The translations under genes were made by a program, and so were the position numbers. Source: Burkholderia sp. (GTDB lineage Bacteria; Pseudomonadota; Gammaproteobacteria; Burkholderiales; Burkholderiaceae). From it: 31,838 bases of DNA. Shown here piece by piece: positions 8,552-18,579 of the stretch (position 1 is its first letter; the number at the start of each line of letters is the position of its first letter). The stretch spans positions 1-31,838 of the forward strand of contig JAQGMD010000371.1 of assembly GCA_028292565.1 (NCBI GenBank), written 5' to 3'. The notes under the pieces are model-generated. The model worked only from the letters and a program-made list of their open reading frames with translations, was not told the origin of the DNA and searched no databases.

Positions 8552-9004
8552 ATGGAATCCTCACTGAACGAACTCCCAATGACCGTCCTGATGACGCCCG
8601 ACATGGCCAATTTCTCCGGCAATGTTCACGGTGGCGCCATTCTTAAACTCCTGGACGGGGTTGCCTACGCCTGTGCAAGTCGTTACGCCGGCTGCTATGT
8701 GGTGACGTTGTCGGTTGATCAGGTCATCTTCCGCCAGCCTATCCATGTTGGCGAACTGGTTACCTTCCTGTCTTCCGTAAATTACACCGGAAGAACATCC
8801 ATGGAAATCGGCATCAAGGTGGTCACCGAGAATATCCAGAACCGGTCGGTCCGCCATGCGAACAGTTGCTACTTCACAATGGTCGCTGTCGACGAAAACA
8901 GAAATCCGGTTCCCATCCGACCGCTAGACCTGGTCACGGAGGAGCAGAAAAGGCGCTTTCAGGCCGCGGAGCGGCGCCGGGACCTGAGGAAAGCGGTCAG
9001 GTAG
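8552..9004 (+). CDS. Acyl-CoA thioesterase, hotdog fold (YciA/BACH type)
   Basis: The 150-residue protein carries the hotdog signature NVHGGAILKLLDGVAY, with the conserved Asp of the long helix at about residue 35, and the central strand YVVTLSVDQVIFRQPIHVGELV. Acyl-CoA thioesterases of this group hydrolyse short to medium acyl-CoA to free acid and CoA in the cytoplasm, usually as hexamers. Its C-terminus is a basic helix (EEQKRRFQAAERRRDLRKAVR), which is common in the family. It is a single-gene unit that ends at a perfect hairpin shared with the convergent kinase operon. Confidence 0.9.
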   Translation: MESSLNELPMTVLMTPDMANFSGNVHGGAILKLLDGVAYACASRYAGCYVVTLSVDQVIFRQPIHVGELVTFLSSVNYTGRTSMEIGIKVVTENIQNRSVRHANSCYFTMVAVDENRNPVPIRPLDLVTEEQKRRFQAAERRRDLRKAVR

Positions 9005-9013
9005 GGAAAAGAC

Positions 9014-9038
9014 GCAGGGTGCGCATGGCGCACCCTGC
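9014..9038. terminator. Perfect 11-bp hairpin between convergent genes, likely bidirectional terminator
   Basis: GCAGGGTGCGC (9014-9024) and GCGCACCCTGC (9028-9038) pair perfectly around a three-base loop. The hairpin sits in the 59-bp gap between the stop of the thioesterase gene and the stop of the hybrid kinase. There is no T run on the plus-strand side, so efficient intrinsic termination is not certain. Confidence 0.6.
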
Positions 9039-9063
9039 ATCCGTCCAATAATTCAAGTCTGCA

Positions 9064-11070
9064 TTAAGACTCAGACGCCGCCCTGGAGTCCATCATTATG
9101 CCGACTTTCGTGGCGAAGGCATCCAGTTTGAACGGCTTGGTCAGCAGCTCCATTCCCGGTTCAAGTTTCCACTTCTCGAGCGACGTGACCTCGACGTATC
9201 CGGTGATGAAGAGTACTTTCAGGTCCGGACGCAGCGCCCGCGCGGCATCGGCGAGCTGCCTGCCGCTCATGCCATTGGGAAGGCCGACGTCGCTGATGAG
9301 CAGGTCGATACGCTGCGAGGATTGCAGGATACGAATGGCAGCCGGCCCGTCCTCGGCTGTGACTACCGAATAACCGAGCTCTCCCAGCATTTCGGTGCCC
9401 AGCGCCCGTATCGGCGCTTCATCGTCCACCAGCAGTACCGTGGACGTAGTCGCGGCTCGCGGTGCCGCGTGCCGATCGTGTTCAGCATGCCGGGTGTCTT
9501 TTGCGCCGGTATGCCGCGGCATGTGTATGCGGACCGTCGTGCCTTTTCCTGGTTCGGAATGAATGCGTATGTATCCGCCGGATTGATTCACGAAGCCATA
9601 GACCATCGAAAGACCGAGGCCGGTTCCCTGTCCAAGCGGCTTGGTAGTGAAGAAAGGGTCGAAAGCACGGGCCAGCACCTCCGGCGTCATTCCGGTTCCG
9701 GTGTCGGTGACACTCACCGCGACGTATTCCTTTTGTGCGGTAGCTGCATCCGGCGCGGGCGCATCTTCGGAACGGGTATTGCATGTTTCGAAGATCAGCT
9801 TCCCGCCGTGCGCCATCGCGTCACGGGCATTGATCGCGAGGTTCAGCAGCGCGTTTTCAAGCTGGTGGGAATCGCACATCGTGGACCATAGGTCGTCAGC
9901 GAGGACCGTGTTCACCTGAACCCCAGGCCCGACGCTGCGCCTGATCAGATCCTCCATGGAGAGGACCAGGCGGTTCATGTCGGTCGGCTTCGGATCGAGC
10001 GCCTGGCGACGCGAGAATGCCAGCAGGCGGTGGGTTAGCGCCGATGCCCGGTCGGATGAGGACATGGCGGACCGGATGTAGCGCCCAAGATCGGCTATCC
10101 GTCCCTGGTTGATGCGTATTTGCATCATCTCCAGGTTGCCTACGATCCCGGCCAGCAGGTTGTTGAAGTCGTGCGCGATGCCGCCGGTGAGCTGGCCGAC
10201 GGCCTCCATTTTCTGGGCCTGGCGCAGCTGGTCATGGGCGATCTCGAGTTCTGCAGTACGCGTCGCGATACGCTGCTCCAGGGTTTCGTTGAGCTGCCGT
10301 AGCGCCTCTTCCGCGCCACGCCGCTCGTTCGCCTCAAGTGTCAGCGCATCGTTCGACTCTTTAAGGGCGGTCGCACGTTGCTCCACCTCGTTCAACATGC
10401 CGTTAAAGGCGTCTACCAACACGCCAACTTCATCTTCAGTCGACTTTTTCGCGCGCAGCGAAAAATCGCGGCTGACCATGACTTTGCGTGCGATATCCGT
10501 CACCGCCAGAATCGGCCCGGTAATCGCCGCCTGCAGCCAGGTGGAGATCAAGGCCGCCACGACCAGGCTGATGCCCATGACCGCCACCAGGATGGCCAGG
10601 TAACTCATCGTGCGTTCAAACAACTGGTAGCGCGCCTGGATATACACGGTGCCGACAGTTTCCCCGTTCCGCTGGATCGAATGAAAGACCTTTATGTCGT
10701 CGCCCTCGATGGAGTAGCTCCGGCCTTGCGGAAGGTGCGGATACGCGGGCCGGGAAGACCGGCCGTTGGAATAGGTGGCAAACAGTTTGCCGTCCGGCAG
10801 ATAAATGGCGGCCGCCAGTATGCGCGGGCGGGCCCTGAGCTGCTCCAGGTTTTCCTGCGCCACCTTGGGATCATTGAACTCCAGCGCCGGTGCGCTGACC
10901 CGTCCCATGATGTCCGCCTGCGTCGTCAGGTCATTGACCCATGATGTCCGGTAATCCCTGATGTTGTAAATCAGCATGGACGTGGCGGACACCAGCAGCG
11001 CCATGAAGGTGGTCGCCAGGACCACCAGCATCAGTTTGCGCGATATGGATCGCCTGATCGCCGCAATCAT
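9064..11070 (-). CDS. CHASE-type hybrid sensor histidine kinase/response regulator
   Basis: Order of parts in this 668-residue protein: membrane segment at 13-35; periplasmic CHASE8-like sensor, about 38-150 ([19 protein letters not shown]); second membrane segment, about 155-178; HAMP, about 180-235; coiled coil; HisKA with His300 in GGIAHDFNN; HATPase with N406/N410/N414, DTGTG (456-460) and GTGLGLSM; and a C-terminal receiver with DD549-550, phosphoacceptor Asp594 and Lys645. All key residues are present. No output domain is attached, so the signal must pass to another protein or be tuned internally. The start overlaps the end of the YfiR-like gene by 4 bases (ATGA), so the two are translated together. 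The receptor, YfiR and kinase trio suggests sensing of an outer-membrane or periplasmic signal. Confidence 0.92.
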   Translation of the reverse strand: MIAAIRRSISRKLMLVVLATTFMALLVSATSMLIYNIRDYRTSWVNDLTTQADIMGRVSAPALEFNDPKVAQENLEQLRARPRILAAAIYLPDGKLFATYSNGRSSRPAYPHLPQGRSYSIEGDDIKVFHSIQRNGETVGTVYIQARYQLFERTMSYLAILVAVMGISLVVAALISTWLQAAITGPILAVTDIARKVMVSRDFSLRAKKSTEDEVGVLVDAFNGMLNEVEQRATALKESNDALTLEANERRGAEEALRQLNETLEQRIATRTAELEIAHDQLRQAQKMEAVGQLTGGIAHDFNNLLAGIVGNLEMMQIRINQGRIADLGRYIRSAMSSSDRASALTHRLLAFSRRQALDPKPTDMNRLVLSMEDLIRRSVGPGVQVNTVLADDLWSTMCDSHQLENALLNLAINARDAMAHGGKLIFETCNTRSEDAPAPDAATAQKEYVAVSVTDTGTGMTPEVLARAFDPFFTTKPLGQGTGLGLSMVYGFVNQSGGYIRIHSEPGKGTTVRIHMPRHTGAKDTRHAEHDRHAAPRAATTSTVLLVDDEAPIRALGTEMLGELGYSVVTAEDGPAAIRILQSSQRIDLLISDVGLPNGMSGRQLADAARALRPDLKVLFITGYVEVTSLEKWKLEPGMELLTKPFKLDAFATKVGIMMDSRAASES

Positions 11071-11696
11071 GGTCGGCTCGCTCTCGATACGGAGAGTGCG
11101 ACAGACAACATCCTTGAACTGACCCGCAAATCAGCACGCTCTATCGCGTCCAGCGATACCTCAAAGCGCACACGTTCCTCAGCCAGCCGGAAATTGATCA
11201 TGCTTCCTTGCTCCAGTGCTCCTTCAGTTTCGGTGACCGTCACGACAGGCTGCTTTTGCACCGATTGGAGCAACTGCCGCTGCCGGGCCCGTTCGTCGCG
11301 TCCGATAAACAGCATGTGTATGCCTGATATCGGCTCTGCAGCTTTCAGTTTCCTGACGATTAACGGCCTGTTGTTGACGGTACGCCCCGCCGAAATCCTT
11401 GACAGCTCGTCCGCGATATCGTCTGCACCGACAATGCCGATTACATAGGGGGAGGCGGCCGTTTCAAACGCCGGCGGCGGCCATTCAACATATCCGATAA
11501 ACCTGTAAAGGGAGGCGGCCTTTACCTGTTGTTCAACCGTGATGCCGTTGCCATCGCCAGGCGCAGCCCGCGCGACCGGGCCAATGCCGAATGCGCACAA
11601 TGCGATGCAGAGCATCAGGGCAAGGGTGAAATACCGCAACGCTGAATGACGGTGCCGGAGCGGATGCCCGGTAGGGGAATGGTTCAGACGCGCCAT
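11067..11696 (-). CDS. YfiR-family (DUF4154) periplasmic protein
   Basis: The 209-residue product has a long signal peptide (core YFTLALMLCIALCAFGIG, cleavage near residue 44 after ARA). The mature domain matches the YfiR/DUF4154 pattern: VKAASLYRFIGYVEWPPPAF at its start, YVIGIVGADDIADEL in the first half, and the late SMINFRLAEERVRFEVSLDAIERADLRVSSRML. In Pseudomonas, YfiR is a periplasmic repressor of the diguanylate cyclase YfiN. Here no cyclase follows; instead the next gene is a hybrid kinase with a periplasmic CHASE-type domain, which is the likely partner by analogy. It overlaps the kinase by 4 bases and the receptor gene by 13 bases. Confidence 0.9.
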   Translation of the reverse strand: MARLNHSPTGHPLRHRHSALRYFTLALMLCIALCAFGIGPVARAAPGDGNGITVEQQVKAASLYRFIGYVEWPPPAFETAASPYVIGIVGADDIADELSRISAGRTVNNRPLIVRKLKAAEPISGIHMLFIGRDERARQRQLLQSVQKQPVVTVTETEGALEQGSMINFRLAEERVRFEVSLDAIERADLRVSSRMLSVALSVSRASRP

Positions 11697-13672
11697 AGCA
11701 GTTTGAGAAAGACGCTGCGTTCAAACTCGCTCCTGGCGGGCGCTCCACCCAACTCCGGATGAGATGGATCCAGGAGGTTTTGGCCAACAACGGAAAATTC
11801 CAGATTCTGCCGGAGCTTCCATCCAAAACGGACATCCATCGCGGTATACGCCGGCACTAAAGGCCTGCGTAAACTTCCGACGCGGCGAACAGTCAGGTCG
11901 AGTTCCTTGTTTTCCGAAATGTCGTAGGACGAGCGCAGCAGCCAATGATGGCTAGGATCGCTGTTGGCCAGACCGGTTGTTCCCGAGGTGTCGGTACTCC
12001 CCGGCTTGAGCTGCGTCTTGATGTTCTGCGCCACTAAACCGCTCGATAGCCGCCAATCCGGGGTAGCCTGCCAGCTTCCCCACATTTCAAGGCCGCGCGT
12101 TCTTCCTTCGGCTTTATTACTAAATACCCTGTCTAGGCCACTCGCATTGCCCTCGATGGTGCGCAGCTTGTCATAAAAAGCGTAAAAGGCTGTCGTCGAA
12201 AAGGTGACGTCTGACGTTGGCTGTACCCGGTAACCAACTTCGACCACCTTTGCAACCTCCGAAACAAAGTCTGGTCCGCCGGCGATGACAAAGTGGGGCG
12301 CACCGGCGACCACTAACGGGGCTGACGGGACATAAAAATCCCGATCTATACGCGACGGCGAACGAACCGAGCGTGAAGCCGAACCCCAGACCAGATGATT
12401 CTCGGCCGGCTTGTAGGCTATCCGCAGTGTCGGAAGGACTTCCGTTCCCGTGTAGTTGTTGTCTTCAAGCTTGATCCCGCCGGTGATGTGCAGGTTTTTC
12501 AGGATCTCGATCTCGTCCTGCACGAAGACATTACCCCAATGCATATTAAGGGCGCCCGGAAGAAATCCGAATGCGCGGTCATTCCGGACGCGATCTTGCG
12601 CGACGCGATAGCCAGCGCCGTACACGACGTTGTGAATCGCAGCCAACCGAACTGCATGCTGGAATTCGAGATCCAGCGTGTGCAGGTGCTCGACGAATGC
12701 GTTCGGCTGATTTCGCTCCGTATAATCCCAGTAGGCTTGCAAGCTGATGTCTGAACCGCCCGCAAGCTTTCTGTTCAACCGGCCTACCAGGTTTGCGCCG
12801 GCGATTTCAATGTTCTGCGTCCCTTGCTGGTGCAGCCTTCCGGTGTATGCATCGCCATGCAGCGTCACGCCGTCGGTCCGATTTCCCCAATCGGTACGGA
12901 ATCCGGTCTGGCGCCGTTGCCACCCTGTCAGGACCGATGTTCCAGCGGCATTTTGCGTATCGTCGTTGTCCGCGTATTTGCCATAGACGCGATAGTGGCC
13001 GCCGTTGTCGAGCGCCCCGCCATAACGCACCACGCCGTTTCTTTCCTGCTTGCTCGCGCCGGTCGCGACCAGGCCACCCTGGGTAGTACTCGCCGACTGC
13101 GTAATCACGTTAATCACGCCGTTCACCGCATTTGCGCCCCACAACGTGGCGCCCGGTCCGCTGATTACCTCAATGCGCTCAATGTCTTCAAGCACCACAT
13201 CCTGCGCGTCCCAGAATACGCCCGAGAACAGCGGCGTATAAACGGTACGGCCGTCGATCAGCACTAGTAACTTGTTTGCAAAAGGGCTGTTGAACCCGCG
13301 CGCGGTGATTGCATAGTTTCTTGCGTCGACACGCGCAACTTGCAGGTTCGGGGCCAGCCGGAGGGCTTCAGGAAGAGTAGTTGCGCCTGAACGCCGGATT
13401 TCATCGGACGTAATGACGAAAATGGAGGCCGGAGCGTCCGCCAGCGATTCGGACTTTTTTGAAACCGAGATGACGCGGATATTAGCCAGTTCCTCCAGGC
13501 TTAACTCAGCAAGGTCCCGCGAGGCCGGTATCGCCGCCTGGACCGGTATCGCGGCCATCATCAGCATGGTCGCCAGCCACTGCGCCGGTCCGGTAAGTTT
13601 TTTGCCCGCGAAGGGGCGCTTTTGGGCTGAATCGGGATTGGCGCAACTTTTCTGACGGCTGTGTTTAGTCAT
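11684..13672 (-). CDS. TonB-dependent outer-membrane receptor
   Basis: The 662-residue form (start ATG 13672) has a signal sequence with hydrophobic core WLATMLMMAAIPVQA. A plug domain follows (SLADAPASIFVITSDEI, LPEALRLAPNLQVARV, ARGFNSPFANKLLVLIDGR, ERIEVISGPGATLWGANAVNGVINVIT), then a 22-strand-type barrel ending in FLKLLWRV. The plug is typical of siderophore, vitamin or related receptors; the ligand is unknown. Upstream in-frame starts at ATG 13720 (weak AGGG before it) and TTG 13750 would lengthen the N-terminus, and none has a strong ribosome site. It heads the operon with the YfiR-like and kinase genes, so it may also act as the sensory gate. The usual final Phe of the barrel is Val here, where the end overlaps the next gene. 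Confidence 0.9.
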   Translation of the reverse strand: MTKHSRQKSCANPDSAQKRPFAGKKLTGPAQWLATMLMMAAIPVQAAIPASRDLAELSLEELANIRVISVSKKSESLADAPASIFVITSDEIRRSGATTLPEALRLAPNLQVARVDARNYAITARGFNSPFANKLLVLIDGRTVYTPLFSGVFWDAQDVVLEDIERIEVISGPGATLWGANAVNGVINVITQSASTTQGGLVATGASKQERNGVVRYGGALDNGGHYRVYGKYADNDDTQNAAGTSVLTGWQRRQTGFRTDWGNRTDGVTLHGDAYTGRLHQQGTQNIEIAGANLVGRLNRKLAGGSDISLQAYWDYTERNQPNAFVEHLHTLDLEFQHAVRLAAIHNVVYGAGYRVAQDRVRNDRAFGFLPGALNMHWGNVFVQDEIEILKNLHITGGIKLEDNNYTGTEVLPTLRIAYKPAENHLVWGSASRSVRSPSRIDRDFYVPSAPLVVAGAPHFVIAGGPDFVSEVAKVVEVGYRVQPTSDVTFSTTAFYAFYDKLRTIEGNASGLDRVFSNKAEGRTRGLEMWGSWQATPDWRLSSGLVAQNIKTQLKPGSTDTSGTTGLANSDPSHHWLLRSSYDISENKELDLTVRRVGSLRRPLVPAYTAMDVRFGWKLRQNLEFSVVGQNLLDPSHPELGGAPARSEFERSVFLKLLWRV

Positions 13673-13919
13673 CAAACTTTGAGCGGTATTTGTCAGGTGG
13701 AGCGGAACATGCAAGTGCATGCGCCCTGTTATATATGACCGGAACAGCAATAACTCGTGATGCTACCTGAATTTCAGTAATGAAGTCTTCACTGTTTTTT
13801 CCGGAGCAATACCATGAATATGGGAGGACAAGGCGGATGTTCGTGTCTGGTCACGCTGCGGTAACAGAAACGTCATGCCCGGGTAATAGCCAACCGTTAA
13901 CATCGCTTCGCAATTCGAT

Positions 13920-13950
13920 TTCGTAATCGTTCGTCCATCTTGATTACGAA
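13920..13950 (+). promoter_or_regulatory. Perfect 9-bp inverted repeat upstream of phnC remnant
   Basis: TTCGTAATC (13920-13928) and GATTACGAA (13942-13950) are exact inverted copies with centres 22 bp apart, two DNA turns, ending 20 bp before the phnC start. This is the geometry of a dimeric-regulator operator. It lies in the divergent gap shared with the TonB-receptor operon and may serve either side. Confidence 0.5.
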
Positions 13951-13970
13951 TAGAAATTAATGGAGAAGCC

Positions 13971-15373
<1,403 letters not shown>

Positions 15374-15430
15374 TTCGGGCGCGACAGAAAATAAATGAAG
15401 GTATGTGTAGGTGTTTCCCGCTTTTACCTG

Positions 15431-15591
15431 TATATTGAGCTCTGCACTTGCATCAAGTCGTAGTTATTGTCGGTCTCTCTCCCGTCTTGCTCATTACTGG
15501 GCAGTCCTGTTTGAATCCCTTCGGTTACATCTCTTGGTTTCTGGTGCGTCCCGGGCATTTGCCCATCCCACAACTTTTCGAAGGAAAAAAC
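15431..15591 (+). promoter_or_regulatory. Promoter -10 box and long 5' leader of the cold-shock gene
   Basis: TATATT at 15431-15436 is the best -10 box upstream of the cold-shock gene; no good -35 box is seen. A start near 15444 would give a leader of about 148 bases, close to the length known for CspA-type mRNAs whose leaders change fold with temperature. Immediately before the coding region, GGGC-ATTT-GCCC (15553-15564) can form a small hairpin upstream of the AAGGA ribosome site. Confidence 0.4.
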
Positions 15592-15801
15592 ATGACTACA
15601 CTTACCGGCACCGTGAAATGGTTCAACGACGCAAAAGGTTTCGGCTTCATCACTCCTGATGGCGGCGGCGCTGATTTGTTCGCGCACTTCCAGGACATCC
15701 AGGCAAATGGCTTCAAAAGCCTGTCGGAAAACCAGCGCGTGACGTTTGAGCGCGGCACTGGCCCTAAAGGCGAGAAAGCCAGCAACATTCGTCCGGTCTA
15801 A
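15592..15801 (+). CDS. Cold-shock domain protein (CspA family)
   Basis: The 69-residue protein is a single cold-shock domain with both RNA-binding motifs, RNP1 (KGFGFITP) and RNP2 (LFAHFQDI), and the usual [12 protein letters not shown] opening. It binds single-stranded RNA and DNA in the cytoplasm and melts secondary structures in mRNA. An AAGGA sequence lies seven to eleven bases before the ATG at 15592. Earlier in-frame starts would add an unrelated tail and are rejected. The transcript probably runs on through the repeat region to the terminator at 16198, giving an unusually long structured 3' part. Confidence 0.95.
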   Translation: MTTLTGTVKWFNDAKGFGFITPDGGGADLFAHFQDIQANGFKSLSENQRVTFERGTGPKGEKASNIRPV

Positions 15802-15809
15802 ATACGACA

Positions 15810-16190
15810 TGGCGGCATGAAACATGCGGCCAGCGTAATAATTCATAGTCAGTGAAGGCCGGTAATGCGGCCTCCACTGATAAGCAGTGCGAACATTCTG
15901 GCCACGAAGGCACCACGCAGATAGCATGGGTTTTCGAATAAGCCTGGCCACGGCAACCTTGCAGATAGCAAGGGTCTTTGGCGTTCGCACTGGTTAGTGA
16001 ACTGGCGGCTGAAATACGCGGCCAGCGTAAAAAATTCATAAGTTGGTGAACACCGGTAATGCGGCATTCTCCGACGGCAGTACCAGCACACAGGTCAGGA
16101 AGGCACCGCGCAGATAGCATGGGTCTTCGGATAAACCTGGCAGGGGCACCTTGCAGATAGCAGGGGTCAATGGAGCTTGTATTGGGTAGT
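15810..16190 (+). repeat. Tandem duplicated non-coding unit (about 192 bp) with four AGATA-loop hairpins
   Basis: Two diverged copies of a unit of about 192 bp follow the cold-shock gene, starting TGGCGGC at about 15810 and 16003 and sharing GCGGCCAGCGTAA and CCGGTAATGCGGC. Each copy holds two hairpins with the same loop AGATA. The four stems are CCACGC/GCATGG (15913-15929), CCTTGC/GCAAGG (15957-15973), CCGCGC/GCATGG (16106-16122) and CCTTGC/GCAGGG (16149-16165). Stem differences mostly keep pairing (G-C, A-T or G-T), with one C-A mismatch in hairpins 1 and 3. This points to a structured RNA rather than a coding region, and no real frame is seen. Confidence 0.7.
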
Positions 16191-16197
16191 GGATCGG

Positions 16198-16219
16198 AGC
16201 TCGCCTTGGCGAGCTTTTT
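16198..16219 (+). terminator. Rho-independent terminator
   Basis: AGCTCGC pairs with GCGAGCT around a four-base loop and runs straight into TTTTT. It ends the transcript of the cold-shock gene together with the repeat region, on the plus strand. Confidence 0.85.
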
Positions 16220-16367
16220 GCGTTTACGCCCGGGAAGTCGTGGTTGTGCCCCTCGTACCCGCTTGCACTTTTGTTCCGTGTCAGGCTGCCTTAACGGCAA
16301 GCGGCTACAATAGAGTTTGGAATAGGATGTTGATGCGGTTCAACAGCTTTCGGAATGGGAGCGACCG

Positions 16368-18425
16368 ATGCATTACAGTACCGAAGCCATTCGTACCGTC
16401 GCCCTGCTCGGACACACGAGCAGCGGCAAGACGAGCCTCGCCGAAGCGCTGCTTCGCCATGCCGGAGCGATCGACAACCCCGGGAGCCTCGAACGAGGAA
16501 CGACCGTTTCCGACTTCGATCCCCTGGAACGCAAGTACCAGCATTCGCTTTACACCACCGTCCTCAATCTCCAGTACAACGACACCCGGATACATTTGGT
16601 CGACACGCCCGGCTACCCCGATTTTATGGGGCAGGCGATCAGCGCCTTGCCGGCGGTGGAGACCGCCGCCGTGGTCATTAACGCGCAGACCGGGATTGAG
16701 ATGATCACCACGCGCATGATGAACCTGGCAGAGCAGCGCAAGTTGTGCCGCCTGATCATCGTCAGCAAGATCGACGAAGCGGGTACGGATCTGCCTGGCC
16801 TGGTGACGCGTATCCAGGCTGCGTTCGGCAAGGAGTGCCTGCCGATCAATTTGCCCGCGGAAGGCGGCGCCAAAGTCGTCGATTGCTTCTTCCATCCGGC
16901 GGGCGAGTCCGATTTCTCCTCAGTGGCGGCAGCCCATAGCGCGTTGGTTGACCAGGTCGTCGAAGTGGATGCCGAGCTGACCGCGCTTTACCTCGAGCAG
17001 GGCGAAATTGCGCCGGAGCAGTTGCACGCTCCATTCGAACAGGCGCTGCGGGAGGGACACCTCGTGCCGATCTGTTTTGTATCGGCACGCAATGGCGCCG
17101 GCATCGGCGAACTGCTGGACGTCTTTGTGAAGCTGCTGCCCAACCCCACCGAAGGCAACCCGCCTCTTTTCTACCGCGAGGATGCCGGCGACGGCGACGG
17201 GCACCCGAGGCACAGGGAAATCCGCGCGCAAGCCGATCCTTCAAAACACGTCCTGGCGCATGTCTTCAAGGTCATGGTCGACCCCTATGTCGGCAAGCTC
17301 GGCATATTCCGCATCCACCAGGGCACGGTGGTGCGGAACGGCCAGTTGTATATCGGGGATAGCAAGAAGCCATTCAGGGTGATGCACCTGCTTATGTTGC
17401 AAGGCAAGGAGCAGATCGAGGTGCCGCAGGGGGTGCCTGGCGATATCTGTGCAGTATCGAAAGTGGAGGACATTGCGTTCGATGCGGTACTGCACGATGC
17501 GGCGGAGGATGCGAGCATCCATCTCAAGCCTTTGCCATTTCCGGCCCCGATTTACGGACTGGCAATTGAGCCGAAAAAGCGTGGCGACGAACAGCGCCTG
17601 TCGGAGGTCTTGCAAAAAGTCACGGCCGAAGATCCCTGCCTCAAGGTCGAACATCTGTCCGGGACTAATGAAACGGTACTACTCGGTCTGGGCGAACTGC
17701 ATCTGCGCTGCGCGCTCGAGCGCATGATGGACGTCTATAAATTGGAGATCAACACACGCCCGCCGAAAATCGCCTACCGCGAAACAATAGCCGGCAAGGC
17801 GGACGGCCACTTCCGGCATAAAAAGCAGAGCGGCGGCGCCGGCCAGTTTGGTGAAGTGTTCCTGCGCATCGAGCCGCTGCAACAAGGTGCCGGCTTCGAG
17901 TTTGTCGATGCAGTCAAGGGCGGCGCAATTCCCGGTCAATTTATCCCGGCGGTGGAAAAGGGTGTACGCCAGGTGCTCGAGGCGGGGCCTCTGGCAGGAT
18001 TCCCGATGCAGGATGTGCGGGTCACTGTCTATGATGGCAAGAGCCACCCGGTTGATTCCAAGGAGATTGCGTTCGCCACCGCGGGCCGCAAGGCGTTTAT
18101 CGACGCCGTGCTGAAATCTCGTCCGGTCCTGCTCGAGCCCGTGGTCAACATCGAAATTATGACGCCGGAGGAAAGCATGGGGGACATTGCCGGCGATCTT
18201 TCGTCCCGGCGCGGCCAGGTTACCGGCATGCAGGTCGCGTCAGGCGCCATGGTCGTCATTGCCGGGCAAGTGCCGCTATCCGAATTGACGGATTACCAGT
18301 CGCGGCTCCATTCGTCTACCGGCGGCCGGGGCAGCTACGCGCTCGAGTTCAGTCATTACGATCCGGTGCCGACTGCGGTGCAGCAGCGGATGGCGAGCCA
18401 TTACAAGGTAGCGGCGGAAGAATAA
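16368..18425 (+). CDS. EF-G-like translation GTPase (second-copy type)
   Basis: The 685-residue protein is built like elongation factor G. The G domain has a P-loop GHTSSGKT (15-22), DTPG (79-82) and SKID (133-136). Domain II holds GKLGIFRIHQGTV. Then come domains III to V, including KSGGAGQFGEV-like text (KKQSGGAGQFGEVFLRIEP) and the final RGQVTGMQVASGAMVVIAGQVPLSELTDYQSRL. It is somewhat shorter than canonical EF-G (about 700), and the base-recognition motif reads SKID instead of NKxD, with Ser replacing Asn. It fits the EF-G-like paralogues of proteobacteria whose role in translation is poorly known. It is not in a str operon, which also argues for a paralogue. GGGAG lies before the ATG. 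Confidence 0.9.
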   Translation: MHYSTEAIRTVALLGHTSSGKTSLAEALLRHAGAIDNPGSLERGTTVSDFDPLERKYQHSLYTTVLNLQYNDTRIHLVDTPGYPDFMGQAISALPAVETAAVVINAQTGIEMITTRMMNLAEQRKLCRLIIVSKIDEAGTDLPGLVTRIQAAFGKECLPINLPAEGGAKVVDCFFHPAGESDFSSVAAAHSALVDQVVEVDAELTALYLEQGEIAPEQLHAPFEQALREGHLVPICFVSARNGAGIGELLDVFVKLLPNPTEGNPPLFYREDAGDGDGHPRHREIRAQADPSKHVLAHVFKVMVDPYVGKLGIFRIHQGTVVRNGQLYIGDSKKPFRVMHLLMLQGKEQIEVPQGVPGDICAVSKVEDIAFDAVLHDAAEDASIHLKPLPFPAPIYGLAIEPKKRGDEQRLSEVLQKVTAEDPCLKVEHLSGTNETVLLGLGELHLRCALERMMDVYKLEINTRPPKIAYRETIAGKADGHFRHKKQSGGAGQFGEVFLRIEPLQQGAGFEFVDAVKGGAIPGQFIPAVEKGVRQVLEAGPLAGFPMQDVRVTVYDGKSHPVDSKEIAFATAGRKAFIDAVLKSRPVLLEPVVNIEIMTPEESMGDIAGDLSSRRGQVTGMQVASGAMVVIAGQVPLSELTDYQSRLHSSTGGRGSYALEFSHYDPVPTAVQQRMASHYKVAAEE

Positions 18426-18431
18426 GCACAT

Positions 18432-18540
18432 GTAAATGGGGATGGCCCCCCAATTTACCGCGTATGCAGGTTGGGATGCGAATCCCGACATTCGCACTAT
18501 CTGCGACGCTGGCTCATACACGTCGGGAATGCATCCCAAG
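18432..18540 (+). promoter_or_regulatory. Structured leader upstream of eutB with competing stem-loops
   Basis: Three pairings can be drawn. GTAAAT plus GGGG (18432-18441) pairs with the CCCC and ATTTAC that end at 18458. TGCGAAT (18477-18483) pairs perfectly with ATTCGCA (18490-18496), with CCCGAC in its loop. TTGGGATGC plus TCCCGAC (within 18471-18489) pairs with GTCGGGA plus GCATCCCAA (within 18522-18539). The second and third use the same bases and exclude each other, as in attenuators and riboswitches. No known B12-box is visible. The first hairpin may simply end the EF-G transcript. Confidence 0.45.
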
Positions 18541-18579
18541 CTACAGCCGGGCACACCTTGCCGCCAAGTGAAAGAAGAC

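Noticed and set aside
15764..16300. Minus-strand frame with repeated PCYLQG/PMLSARCL words
   Set aside because: The repeated residues come from the AGATA hairpin repeats being read as protein; hairpins and terminator point to RNA, not coding.
18426..18579. Cobalamin riboswitch before eutB
   Set aside because: The leader is short and no B12-box-like sequence could be found, although the alternative stems are real.
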